A stretch of DNA of 30,394 nucleotides from JADFOB01 sp964651325. Lineage in GTDB: Bacteria; Planctomycetota; Phycisphaerae; UBA1845. The notes beneath the pieces are model-generated. The model did no database searches. It worked only from the letters and a program-made list of their open reading frames with translations, and was not told where the DNA came from. A program made the translations under genes and the position numbers. The stretch is taken from contig CAZYXP010000016.1 in assembly GCA_964651325.1 (NCBI GenBank), positions 1 to 30,394 of the forward strand, written 5' to 3'. Shown one piece after another: positions 6,638 to 15,400 of this stretch (the stretch's first letter is position 1; the number at the start of each line of letters is the position of its first letter).

Positions 6638-8302
6638 ATGCCGAAATTCTTCAACAAAGACCTTGCCGAGCTGACCCACCAGCTAACGCTTTCGCCCCGC
6701 CGGTTGAGATTCGACCAGCTCAGGGGCATCGAGCTACTGCTGGAGTTGGTTGAGCCGGACCGGGTGTTTCCCTACGAGTGGGTTTGTTTCCACATCACCG
6801 GCTATCAGAAACGTGGCAAGCAGACCAGCCCATCTGTGCCCGGCAAGGCGCTCCTGCCCGACTTGGTCACCATGGCCGACGTCATCAGCCGAAGAGCGAA
6901 TCTTGCGGTTGGCGAGCTGGACGAGCCTTACCGGACGCATCAAGAATTAGCCGACGACCTCAACGTTAGCACGAAGACCATTCGCAGGTGGCGAAACCGG
7001 GGCCTGATGGGGATTCGCGTCGTCTTTGAAGACGGCGTGAATCGACTGGCTTTTTGCCAAAGCACCATCGATCGGTTCGTGGTTCGTCACCAAGATCTAG
7101 TCAAAAAAGGGGCTGCGTTCCGTCAACTGACGGATCTGGAGCGGGCCGACATTGTCCAAAGAGCCGGCGAGCTCTTGGCGCAGCATCCCTTGAAGCTTCA
7201 TAGCGTTTCCAAGCTCATCGCCGAGGAATCGGGGCGAGCGGTGGAAACGGTTCGCTACACGCTTCGCCGCCACGAAGAATCCACCAAGACGCCGCTGTTC
7301 GCCGCAGATCAGGAGCCGATCCTTTGCGATCGGTACCGCGCTTTGTGGCGATGCCACAAGGCCGGCGAGGACAAAGCGTCGCTGGCCCGCGCGTTTGAAT
7401 GTAGCGTCGTTGAGGTGGAGTCTATCCTCCGCCATGTTCAGGTCACGCTCTGGCGCAATGCCGATTTGAATTGCATCCCCAACGAAATCTTCGATGCGCC
7501 CAACGCGGATGATCTTGTTCTGGGCGTGCCTGAGCCCACCGCTGAGATCAAGCCCGGCCCAAAGCCACCGGAATCGACGCCAGGATATCTGCGGGCTTTG
7601 TATAAGACGCCGCTTCTGACGCGTGAGCAGGAGCAGGACTTGTTCCGCCGGTACAACTATCTGAAGTACCGAACAAGCAAGGTGCTCGCCCAGATCGATA
7701 CGGAATCTCCAGATACCGCGACATTCGATCAGTTGGCCGAGTCGATGGCGGCCATCGAAGATGTCAGGCAGCGCATCATCCGGGCCAATCTTCGGCTCGT
7801 GGTCAGCATCGCCCGAAAACACATTGGGTGGTCGGCCGCATTCTTCGAGGTCGTTAGCGACGGCAACATTTCGTTGATGCGCGCGGTCGAAAAGTTCGAT
7901 TTTGGCCGTGGCGTCAAGTTTAGCACGTACGCCTCCTGGGCGATCATGAAGAACTTCGCGCGAACCATCCCCGAGCAGCACTATCGTGCCGCCCGCTATG
8001 TCACCGGTCAGGATGAATTGCTGGAGGCCGCCCCAGATCAAACCGAGGAACAGGTTTCCAAAAGCGACCGCGACCGCATGCGTGCGGCCATCGCCGATGG
8101 CCTTTCCGTGCTCGACGATCGCGAACGGGAAATCGTTTCAAGCCATTTCGGGCTCGGTCAAAATGGCAACGCGCTCACGCTGGAACAGCTCGGTCAGCGC
8201 TTCGGCGTGACGAAGGAACGCATCCGCCAGATCGAAAAACGCGCCCTGGTTCGTTTGCGTGATGTGCTGCCCGCCTCCCTTCTCGACGTTATCCCTCAAT
8301 AA
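6638..8302 (+). CDS. RNA polymerase sigma-70 family factor with N-terminal helix-turn-helix segments
   Basis: A 554-residue sigma factor that would direct RNA polymerase to a promoter subset. Near residues 98-150 a MerR/excisionase-like helix-turn-helix is visible ('QELADDLNVSTKTIRRWRNRGL'). Two further helix-turn-helix-like segments follow ('VSKLIAEESGRAVETVRYTL' and 'ASLARAFECSVVEVESIL'). A region 1.2-like stretch begins near 311 ('GYLRALYKTPLLTREQEQDL'). Region 2 spans about 379-442 ('RANLRLVVSIARKHIG', 'AVEKFDFGRGVKFSTYASWAI'), and region 4 about 489-545, ending in the classic 'VTKERIRQIEKRALVRLR'. Region 2.4 departs from housekeeping RpoD: Trp-Ala replaces Trp-Trp, and Met-Lys replaces Arg-Gln. 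Only about 50 residues separate regions 2 and 4, so region 3 is largely missing. ATG 6638 is preferred to an upstream in-frame TTG (6605). It is unlikely to be the housekeeping factor. Confidence 0.85.
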   Translation: MPKFFNKDLAELTHQLTLSPRRLRFDQLRGIELLLELVEPDRVFPYEWVCFHITGYQKRGKQTSPSVPGKALLPDLVTMADVISRRANLAVGELDEPYRTHQELADDLNVSTKTIRRWRNRGLMGIRVVFEDGVNRLAFCQSTIDRFVVRHQDLVKKGAAFRQLTDLERADIVQRAGELLAQHPLKLHSVSKLIAEESGRAVETVRYTLRRHEESTKTPLFAADQEPILCDRYRALWRCHKAGEDKASLARAFECSVVEVESILRHVQVTLWRNADLNCIPNEIFDAPNADDLVLGVPEPTAEIKPGPKPPESTPGYLRALYKTPLLTREQEQDLFRRYNYLKYRTSKVLAQIDTESPDTATFDQLAESMAAIEDVRQRIIRANLRLVVSIARKHIGWSAAFFEVVSDGNISLMRAVEKFDFGRGVKFSTYASWAIMKNFARTIPEQHYRAARYVTGQDELLEAAPDQTEEQVSKSDRDRMRAAIADGLSVLDDREREIVSSHFGLGQNGNALTLEQLGQRFGVTKERIRQIEKRALVRLRDVLPASLLDVIPQ

Positions 8303-8307
8303 CCCCG

Positions 8308-8407
8308 CGTGTAGCACAGCGGCCCTCTGCTGTGTTCGAGTGGCTCTGGTGCGTGTACCCTCCGTTGTGTCTGGGCATGCCCAGCCGAGGGCGGCTAGGC
8401 TATGTAC
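8308..8407 (+). repeat. Post-stop palindromic repeat element (copy 1)
   Basis: Six bases after the sigma-factor stop, CGTGTAGCACAGCGGCC (8308-8324) is an exact 17-nt match to the minus strand at 17001-16985. It contains CACAGC (8315-8320), paired with GCTGTG (8329-8334) across 8 nt. Further on is a perfect 14-bp palindrome CTGGGCATGCCCAG (8371-8384). Next, 8382-8407 reads as an imperfect inverted copy of 8310-8333, so the whole stretch can fold into one long hairpin. No coding potential was found in 8303-8486. Confidence 0.6.
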
Positions 8408-8486
8408 CCTTCCGCGGCCAAGTTTGCTTTGCCGTGGACACGGATGGTCAAGCACCCCCGTAGTAATGACCGATAATCCGTAAGTC

Positions 8487-9206
8487 ATGGTTTGCTTGGG
8501 GATTATTCTCGCCCGTGCCGGCAGCAAGGGCCTGCCCAACAAATGCATGGTCGATCTACTCGGCAAGCCGCTGATCCAGTACACGTTTGAGCACGCCCGC
8601 GCCAGTCGCCGCCTCGACGCGGTCCTGCTTTCGACCGACTCAACCCCCGCCCAACAGCTAGCGACCGAGCAGGGGATTCTCGTGATCGATCGCCCACCGG
8701 CCCTTGCCACTGACTCCGCCACGGTGGATGCCGCCGCCCGACATGCCGTTGAGGCTTGGGAGGAGCAGAGTAAGAAGAGCGCGGATACGGTTGTGCTATT
8801 GTACGGCAACATTCCCGTGCGGAGCGCGGGCCTGATTGATCGAGCCGTGGACCACCTACAGCATACCGGCGCGGATTCCGTCAGAAGCGTCGCTCCTGTG
8901 TCGAAACAGCACCCGGACTGGCTCCACCGCCTCGATGGAGATCGCATGGTGCAATACCGAGTCAACTCCATCTACCGGCGACAAGATCTTCAGCCGCTTT
9001 TCTATCATGACGGTGCCGCGGTGGTGGTCCGTCGGACCGCTCTCTTTGACGCCCTAAACGCGCCGGATGACTTCCAGGCGTTCTTGGGCCGGGATCGTCG
9101 GGCGATCGTCCAACCATGCGACGCCGCCGTCGATGTCGACGAACCGGTGGACTTGCTGGTTGCAGAGGCTTTCATCAAGCGCGAGTGCCATCTTCATGCC
9201 CCATAA
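8487..9206 (+). CDS. neuA: Acylneuraminate (nonulosonate) cytidylyltransferase, NeuA-like
   Basis: Activates a nonulosonic acid such as N-acetylneuraminate with CTP to give the CMP-sugar used by glycosyltransferases. The 239 residues match the family length. The CTP-binding N-terminus reads 'GIILARAGSKGLPNK' (residues 5-19), a variant of the usual PARGGSKxxxxKN, with Ala-Gly for Gly-Gly and Cys rather than Asn after the Lys. 'LLSTDS' and 'LLYGNIPVRS' correspond to the LxTDS and xLQPTSPLR-type motifs. The C-terminal 'AVDVDEPVDLLVAE' matches the metal-binding DIDxxxDLxxAE motif. It starts 184 bp after the sigma factor without a Shine-Dalgarno; GATAAT (8472-8477) lies just upstream of the ATG. 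It overlaps neuB by 11 bp. The exact sugar (Neu5Ac, legionaminate or another) is inferred only from the neighbours. Confidence 0.85.
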   Translation: MVCLGIILARAGSKGLPNKCMVDLLGKPLIQYTFEHARASRRLDAVLLSTDSTPAQQLATEQGILVIDRPPALATDSATVDAAARHAVEAWEEQSKKSADTVVLLYGNIPVRSAGLIDRAVDHLQHTGADSVRSVAPVSKQHPDWLHRLDGDRMVQYRVNSIYRRQDLQPLFYHDGAAVVVRRTALFDALNAPDDFQAFLGRDRRAIVQPCDAAVDVDEPVDLLVAEAFIKRECHLHAP

Positions 9207-10269
9207 CCTCGATCATCATGCCGCCCCCGTTCTAACGATTGGTCGGCGTCGCGTCGGGTCCGGGCACCCCACGTTCGTGATCGCGGAGGCGGGTGTCAAT
9301 CATGACGGCGAACTATCTAAAGCCCTCGATCTGATTGATATGGCGGTGGCCGCGGGGGCTGACGCCGTCAAGTTTCAAGTGTTCACTGCTGAAGAGTTGG
9401 TGACACGATCAGCGCAATCCGCCGACTATCAGGCCGCAGCCTGCGGCGCCGAAACCCAATTCGAAATGCTCGCGAAACTCGAGCTGAGTCGCGAGGCGCT
9501 GTGGCGCATCAAAGAGCGTTGCATTTGTCGTGAGATCGAGCTGATCGCCACCCCGTTTGGCCCCAAGGCGATCGATTGCGTAGAGGCGCTCGGCGCCTCG
9601 GCCATCAAGATCGCCTCAACCGATGCCACCAACCTTCGGTTTGTCGCGACGGCTGCCGCGACGGGACGCCCGCTGATCGTTTCAACCGGAGCGAGCCACG
9701 GCGACGAGATCCTCAGCGCCCTACAAGCGGCCCATCGGGCGGCCCCCAACACCTTGGCGGTGCTCCATTGCATCAGTTGCTACCCCGCGCCCGTAGACGC
9801 TTTGAATCTCCGTGCCATGCAAACCCTGCGAGACCGTTTCGCCGTGCCTGTTGGGCTCAGTGACCACACCACATCGACGCAGACGGGCGGTTGGGCGGTC
9901 GCCGCCGGGGCGCAGCTTATCGAAAAGCATATCACGCTGGATTCGGCGGCGGGTGGGCCGGATCACGCGTTTTCTCTCGCTCCACGGCCCTTTGAGGAGT
10001 ACGTCGCAAATCTCAGGGCCGCGGCCGCCGCCATGGGGACCGGCGCCTTGGGCATGACGCCTATCGAGGAAGACGTGCGCAGCGCCTCTAGGCGAAGCGT
10101 GGTGGCAGGCGTCGATATTCCCAAGGGGGCGCGATTGGGCGCCGACATGCTGACCTCAAAACGGCCTGGGACCGGGATTGACCCGGCGCGAATGGAAGAG
10201 CTCGTAGGCCGCAGGGCCGCGTCCGACATCAGAAGTGACACCGTCATAGCATGGACCATGCTACAATGA
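9196..10269 (+). CDS. neuB: N-acetylneuraminate synthase, NeuB-like
   Basis: Condenses phosphoenolpyruvate with N-acetylmannosamine (or a related 6-carbon sugar) to form the nine-carbon nonulosonate. The 357 residues are the usual length: a TIM-barrel synthase domain (about 25-280) and a C-terminal SAF/antifreeze-like domain (about 295-357, 'SASRRSVVAGVDIPKGARLG'). Signatures are 'FVIAEAGVNHDGELSKA', 'AVKFQVFTAEELVT', 'SDHTT' with His224, and 'IEKHITLD' with His245. The 21-residue spacing equals that of the two metal-binding histidines of Neisseria meningitidis NeuB. Next comes 'GPDHAFSL'. The ATG at 9196 gives a typical N-terminus and overlaps the neuA stop, implying coupled translation. Confidence 0.92.
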   Translation: MPHNLDHHAAPVLTIGRRRVGSGHPTFVIAEAGVNHDGELSKALDLIDMAVAAGADAVKFQVFTAEELVTRSAQSADYQAAACGAETQFEMLAKLELSREALWRIKERCICREIELIATPFGPKAIDCVEALGASAIKIASTDATNLRFVATAAATGRPLIVSTGASHGDEILSALQAAHRAAPNTLAVLHCISCYPAPVDALNLRAMQTLRDRFAVPVGLSDHTTSTQTGGWAVAAGAQLIEKHITLDSAAGGPDHAFSLAPRPFEEYVANLRAAAAAMGTGALGMTPIEEDVRSASRRSVVAGVDIPKGARLGADMLTSKRPGTGIDPARMEELVGRRAASDIRSDTVIAWTMLQ

Positions 10270-11426
10270 CCCGCCACGCACGACGCCAAAGGCTCCGCCG
10301 GATCGCCGTGGTCACGGGGACGCGGGCGGAGTACGGGCTACTCAAGTCTTCCATGGAGGCCATTCGTGACACGAAGGGCCTGAAGCTGCAACTGATCGTT
10401 GCGGGCATGCACTGGCTTACTAAGTTCGGAAACACCCACCGAGAAATTCTTGCCGACGGGTTTGCGATAGACGCCCGCGTGCGCATGCAGGCCGGCCACG
10501 ACAGCCCCACGGATCAGGCGACCGGGTTGGCCAAGGGCATCCGCGGTATGGCCAACTTCATCCACGCAAACAAGACCGACATCGTGCTTGTGCTCGGCGA
10601 CCGCATCGAAGCGATGGCCGGCGCGATGGCCGCGGTGACCACGGGCACCATTTTGGCCCACATCCATGGCGGCGATGTCGCCGAGGGGGATTTCGACGAC
10701 AGCCTGCGCCATGCCATGACCAAACTGGCGCACGTGCATCTGGTGGCCTCGAAGGATGCAGGGCGACGCGTCTTGCGGATGGGCGAATCCGCCAATCGCG
10801 TGTTCGTCGTTGGCGCGCCGGGCTTGGATCGGCTCACACAGTTGATGCGCTCCAAAATCGCTAAAAAAGCCAACAACGGCGCAAGTAGAGAAACCGCCCT
10901 CGTGATTTTCCATGCCGCCGGCCGGGCCAGAAGGGTTGAACGCCAGGCCATGGGAACGATCTTGCGCTGTGTGCGTCACGCCAATCTGGAGCCGACGATC
11001 ATCTATCCCAACAGCGATCGCGGGCATGAGGGCGTGCTCGATGCGATTCGGCAATGCGCCAAGGGAACTCATCCGGTAAAAGTGGTGCGTTCGATGCATC
11101 GCGATGATTTCCTCAAGCAGCTTGTCCTAGCGGACGTGCTGATTGGCAATTCATCTTGTGGCATTATCGAAGCGCCTTCGGCTGGGACGCCTTCCGTAAA
11201 CATAGGCCCGCGTCAATTCGGCCGGAAAATCGGCGGATCCTCCGTAATTCACGCTGAACCTACCCAAGCATGCATCCTGGCAGCGATCGCCCGGGCCCTT
11301 GGGAAACGACCGATAAAACAGCGTTCTCAATGCTACGGCAACGGAACCGCCGGAAGGAAAGTCGCGAACATCCTTCGAACGATCGACCTGGGTGAACAAT
11401 TCCGGCGGAAGAAGATCGAGTTTTAG
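10266..11426 (+). CDS. neuC: UDP-N-acetylglucosamine 2-epimerase (hydrolysing), NeuC-like
   Basis: Hydrolyses and epimerises UDP-GlcNAc to ManNAc plus UDP, supplying the NeuB substrate. The 386 residues are of family length. Conserved pieces are 'IAVVTGTRAEYGLL' near the N-terminus, 'VLVLGDRIEAM', 'AHIHGGDVAEGDFDDSLRHA' followed by 'MTKLAHVHL' (the HxGGDxxxGxxDxxxRHxxTKL signature), 'VVGAPGLD', and late 'GNSSCGIIEAPSAGTPSVNIG'. The start at ATG 10266 overlaps the neuB stop in an ATGA arrangement; an in-frame ATG at 10251 is an alternative. UDP-GlcNAc is inferred as substrate; LegG-type enzymes using a UDP-diacetamido sugar are similar, but no dehydratase or aminotransferase for that route lies nearby. 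Confidence 0.9.
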   Translation: MTRHARRQRLRRIAVVTGTRAEYGLLKSSMEAIRDTKGLKLQLIVAGMHWLTKFGNTHREILADGFAIDARVRMQAGHDSPTDQATGLAKGIRGMANFIHANKTDIVLVLGDRIEAMAGAMAAVTTGTILAHIHGGDVAEGDFDDSLRHAMTKLAHVHLVASKDAGRRVLRMGESANRVFVVGAPGLDRLTQLMRSKIAKKANNGASRETALVIFHAAGRARRVERQAMGTILRCVRHANLEPTIIYPNSDRGHEGVLDAIRQCAKGTHPVKVVRSMHRDDFLKQLVLADVLIGNSSCGIIEAPSAGTPSVNIGPRQFGRKIGGSSVIHAEPTQACILAAIARALGKRPIKQRSQCYGNGTAGRKVANILRTIDLGEQFRRKKIEF

Positions 11427-11535
11427 GACGATTCGGGCTGCGGCCTAATCCCGGTTGGCCTGTGTGACGATAAATGTTCGTCGAAACGAATTGCTGGATT
11501 TTCGTTGCCGTCCCAGAACTCGCGAGGGAGTACCG

Positions 11536-12420
11536 ATGACCGTTCAAGCTGAAGATCACACGCTCAAGATCGTCGATAAGGCACTCTCCACAATCGGGGA
11601 CATTGCCACCCTTCCCGAGGTCACGATCAAGATCATCGAGATCGTGGAGGATCCTCAGAGCACGGCCCGTGACCTGCATGAGGTGATCAAGAACGACCCT
11701 GCCCTGTCCGTGAAGGTGTTAAAGGTCGTCAACTCGGCGTTTTACGGGTTGCCCGGCCAGATCGCCAGTGTCGATCGCGCCATCATCTTGCTGGGTTTGT
11801 CGGCGGTTAAGAATATCGCGATTGCCGCGTCGATCGCGCGCCTCTTCAAAGGCGGGCAGATTTCCAAAGAATTCAGCGCGTCGGACCTGTGGAAACATAG
11901 CGTCGCGGTCGCGGTGACCGCACACGATCTTGCGAAGGTATCCCCGCATCCTGTTATGGCCAACGAAGTCTTCGTCGCGGGCATGATTCATGACATCGGG
12001 ACGCTTGTGGAGCGGCAGGTCTTTGCGGAAGAATTTGCGGAGGTCGTCAACCGTTGCGCCGCGACCGGCGAAAGCCTGATCGAATGTGAGCGAGAGTTGA
12101 TCGGCGCCGACCACCAAGCGTTCGGCGTGGGTCTTACGACGAAATGGAAGTTCCCCCGCCACCTTCGTGCGGCCGTCGGATTCCACCACAATCCCGAGGA
12201 TCTGAGCACAGAGCTCAGAAACATGGCCACGCTGATTCAGATCGCGGATGTCCTGTGCTGCCAGGAGCAAATCGGATTCTACCTGACGGCCCAAGGCTGC
12301 GAGATCACGGACGAAATGCTGGACACCATCGCCATCACGCGTGAACAGCTCGAAGACATCCGAACCAATCTCCCCGAGCAGTTGGCCGAAGCAGAGGCCT
12401 CGCTCGGCGGTGGCGGCTAG
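11536..12420 (+). CDS. HDOD-domain protein
   Basis: A 294-residue soluble protein with an HDOD domain (about residues 15-215), a catalytically degenerate relative of HD-type phosphohydrolases found in bacterial signalling. Visible marks are 'LPEVTIKIIEIVEDP', 'VIKNDPALSVKVLKVVNSAFYG' (very typical of HDOD), 'SVDRAIILLGLSAVKNIA', 'LWKHSVAVA' and 'VAGMIHDIGTLV'. The C-terminal tail is acidic and Glu/Ala-rich, ending in Gly. No receiver, EAL or GGDEF domain is attached. The ATG at 11536 has GAGGGAG at 11524-11530, one of the best ribosome sites in the window; the frame is open upstream but lacks such a site. It follows neuC by 109 bp in the same direction, so co-transcription is possible but not shown. 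Its signalling partner is unknown. Confidence 0.9.
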   Translation: MTVQAEDHTLKIVDKALSTIGDIATLPEVTIKIIEIVEDPQSTARDLHEVIKNDPALSVKVLKVVNSAFYGLPGQIASVDRAIILLGLSAVKNIAIAASIARLFKGGQISKEFSASDLWKHSVAVAVTAHDLAKVSPHPVMANEVFVAGMIHDIGTLVERQVFAEEFAEVVNRCAATGESLIECERELIGADHQAFGVGLTTKWKFPRHLRAAVGFHHNPEDLSTELRNMATLIQIADVLCCQEQIGFYLTAQGCEITDEMLDTIAITREQLEDIRTNLPEQLAEAEASLGGGG

Positions 12421-12432
12421 TTTTTCAGAAAT

Positions 12433-12451
12433 GCCCAGACGAGCGTCGGGC
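12433..12451. terminator. Hairpin between convergent genes
   Basis: GCCC-a-GAC (12433-12440) pairs with GTCGGGC (12445-12451), with one bulged base and a 4-nt loop. It lies between the HDOD stop (12420) and the convergent Cys-rich gene end (12478). Read on the minus strand it is followed by ATTTCTG, a weak T-tract, so it may terminate the Cys-rich gene. On the plus strand the T-run precedes the stem. Confidence 0.4.
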
Positions 12452-12477
12452 GCCCAGCGCGATTCCAGCGACACGCC

Positions 12478-15400
12478 CTATGGGCAAGGCGACGCGCCAA
12501 GCGTCTGATCCAACCATACATCGAAGCACGCGGCTCCGTTGAGCAAATCGATTACGCGTAAGATGTCCTCAGGTCCGGCCACACCACTACGATCCGTATC
12601 GGTAGCGTAAACGGGTCTCGGCACGATCCCGTTGAGTGAGTCGATCACGGCCAGAATATCGGACGGGCTGCTCGTCCCGTCGGCGTTCACGTCGGCTGGC
12701 AAGTACCCCAGACAAACGCTGCTGCCACTAGGCGAGTGAACGATCCGAGTCCATGCCCCGGGCGCTATGGGTCCGGAAAGGCTAAGGGTCACGACCGGCC
12801 CTGCGATGGCGATGCCGCTGACCGTCGGCGGCGTCCCCAATGTAGAGGTTACGGCGAAGTCCCCCATCGTGGCACTGGAGGCGTCGTTATCAAACGTCAG
12901 CTCGATGGCGTCCCATCCGAACGCGGTCAGGCAGTCGATGCTCGACGGCTGTCGCGCGTCGATCGCGCCACTGGCCGGTACCGATGAGACGATGTTGATC
13001 GAACCACAGGGATCGCCAGTGCAGTCGACGCCCTCCCCGAGATAGCTTCCGCCGGCGGCAAGGCAATTGATTTCAGTTTGAATGTTGCAGACGGCGCCGA
13101 GGCAGCACGCGCCGCGCGGCGCGCATGGAACATTGGAGCAGACCGACCCCTGCGAGAATCCATCCGCAGCGCTGCATTCAAATTCGATCGCGTTATCGCT
13201 GCAGATTCCATCCAAGCCGCAGCAGGAGCCGAGCGCACAAGATGTACCGGAGCAAGTCGTGCCGTCTCCGGCATACGTGCCGCCGAAGAAGACACAGTCC
13301 GTGGCTGTGTCGGTGGTGCAACTCGTATCCGGCTGACAGCAAGCCCCGCGGTTGGGGCAAACGACGCCATCGCTGCACGCAAAACCGACCGAGAACAGCC
13401 CCTCGATCGCGTCGCATTCGAAGCCCCGGTTGTCCAGACAAACGGTATCGACTCCGCAACATGCACCGGCGGAACACGTCGTAACCCCGCACACCTCACC
13501 TTCTCCTACGAATGCGCCACCCATGGCCGCACATTGGCTCTCAATGACCAGGTCGCAGCCTCCGGCCGGCAGACAGCAGGCCCCCAACTGGGGACAGGTG
13601 AGGTTTGGGCAGGTTTCGTTGATCGTAAAGGTTCCGCCTGGCGATTCGAGCGATTCGCAGGCCATCCGAACCATCTGCACATTGGGCGACACTTCATCCA
13701 AACAGGATCCGTCGTCCAGGCAGCAGGCGCCACCGTCGCACGGGCTCGTGAAATCGCCGCATTGCGAACCGGGCGGCCCCGCCACTCCGTCCAATAACTC
13801 GCACTGGGCCACATCAATATCGTCGCCGCAGATTCCGTTGAGGCAGCACGCCCCACGGGGCTGACAATCGACTTGATTGCAACCCAAGCCGGGGAACAGA
13901 TCATCCAGCGGGGTCGCACACATGAAGTTGAACTGATCGTCGTCGCATACGCCGTCGCCGTGGCAGCAAGCACCTTGCAAACACGGGGCATTGTCACAGG
14001 TTGCCGTAGCCGGGTCGTGAACGCCGCCCGTCGCGGCGCAAATCGCGCCCGTTGTAATTTCGCACGGCAACCCGACGCGGCAGCAAACGCCAATATCGCA
14101 CGCGCCGGCCACACACACGGAGCTGTCGCCCAAATAGCTACCCGCGCAATCGGCTTCGAGCGTTTCGCTGCATGAGCCCGCATCACAACACGCCCCACGG
14201 GCGCACGTCGTAACGGTCGCGCAATCCACGCCAACGCCTTGGAACACGCCACCGGCCGCAATGCAAAGATCGCTTGCCAGCGTCTCGCAGGTTTCATTGG
14301 GAAGGCAGCACGCGCCGCCGTCGGCGCACGACGCGCCAACGCACGCCACACCAACCTGAAATGATCCGCCGAGCGCGTCGCACTCGGCCGCAACGACATC
14401 GGGCTGACAACCGCCGAGGATCAGGCAACAGGATCCGCGAAGGCAATCCGACTCGCCGATGCCCGGGCAACCAACGCCGTCGCCACGGAAGATGCCGCCA
14501 GCCGCTTCGCAAGTCGCCGCTTCGAGCAACGCGCATGTTTCATCCGGCAGACAACAACCGCCCACGGGCGTGGCGGCCACACATGTGACCGAAGCGCAGG
14601 TTTGTGGCAATGGGGAAAACGTGCCCGCAAGCTCGGCACAAGCCGTGTCGCTCGTGGTCAAACAGCTTCCGTTGGGAAGGCAGCATGCGCCCGTCGCGAT
14701 GATGTTGTCGCAAGGCGAGCCCGCCGCGCAGGTGGTGGCGCCGCCAAAGACGCCGAACAGCGAATCATTACAGAATGTGGGATCAACACTGTCGCTGCAA
14801 AAGCTGCCCGGCTCACAACAGATCCCCGGACAGGCCGGCGTGATCGTGTCACAATTGGTGCCGTCGCCCCGGAAGGTGCCGCCCAGCGTGTTGCATTCGC
14901 TTGCGGGCAGGCCCACTCCAGCGGCGTCGCTACAGCCGACTTCGGTGCGGCAGCAGGCACCGCTGCCACAGGGAATCGCCAGCGTCGAACATATGGTGTC
15001 GTCGCCGCGATAGCTTCCCGAGATCGCTAGGCAGCCTTCGGAGGTCATTTCGCTACAGGTCGTGCCCGTACAGCAGGCCCCGGTGACGAAGCAAGGATTC
15101 GGATCACAGGAAACGCCGAACCCCTGGAACACCTCACCGCGCGCCGCGTCGCATTCAAACGCCTCCACGCCGGGAGCCCGCAAATCACAGTTGCCCGGCC
15201 CAAGACAGCATGCCCCACGATTGCACTGCGGATTGACAGTCGCGCAGTCCGAATCGTTTCCGCGATACGTGCCGCCGATGCCCACGCAGGCAGGCTGCGT
15301 CACGGCGTCCAGACAGGTTCCCGCCACCGTACAGCAAGCGCCCTTGGGCTCGCAAAGTACGGGATCGCTGCAATCGCTTCCCTGGAGCCAGGTTCCGCCG

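Noticed and set aside
7097..8041. Minus-strand open frame of about 314 codons over the sigma factor
   Set aside because: Antisense to the conserved sigma regions 1.2-2, with no recognisable domain.
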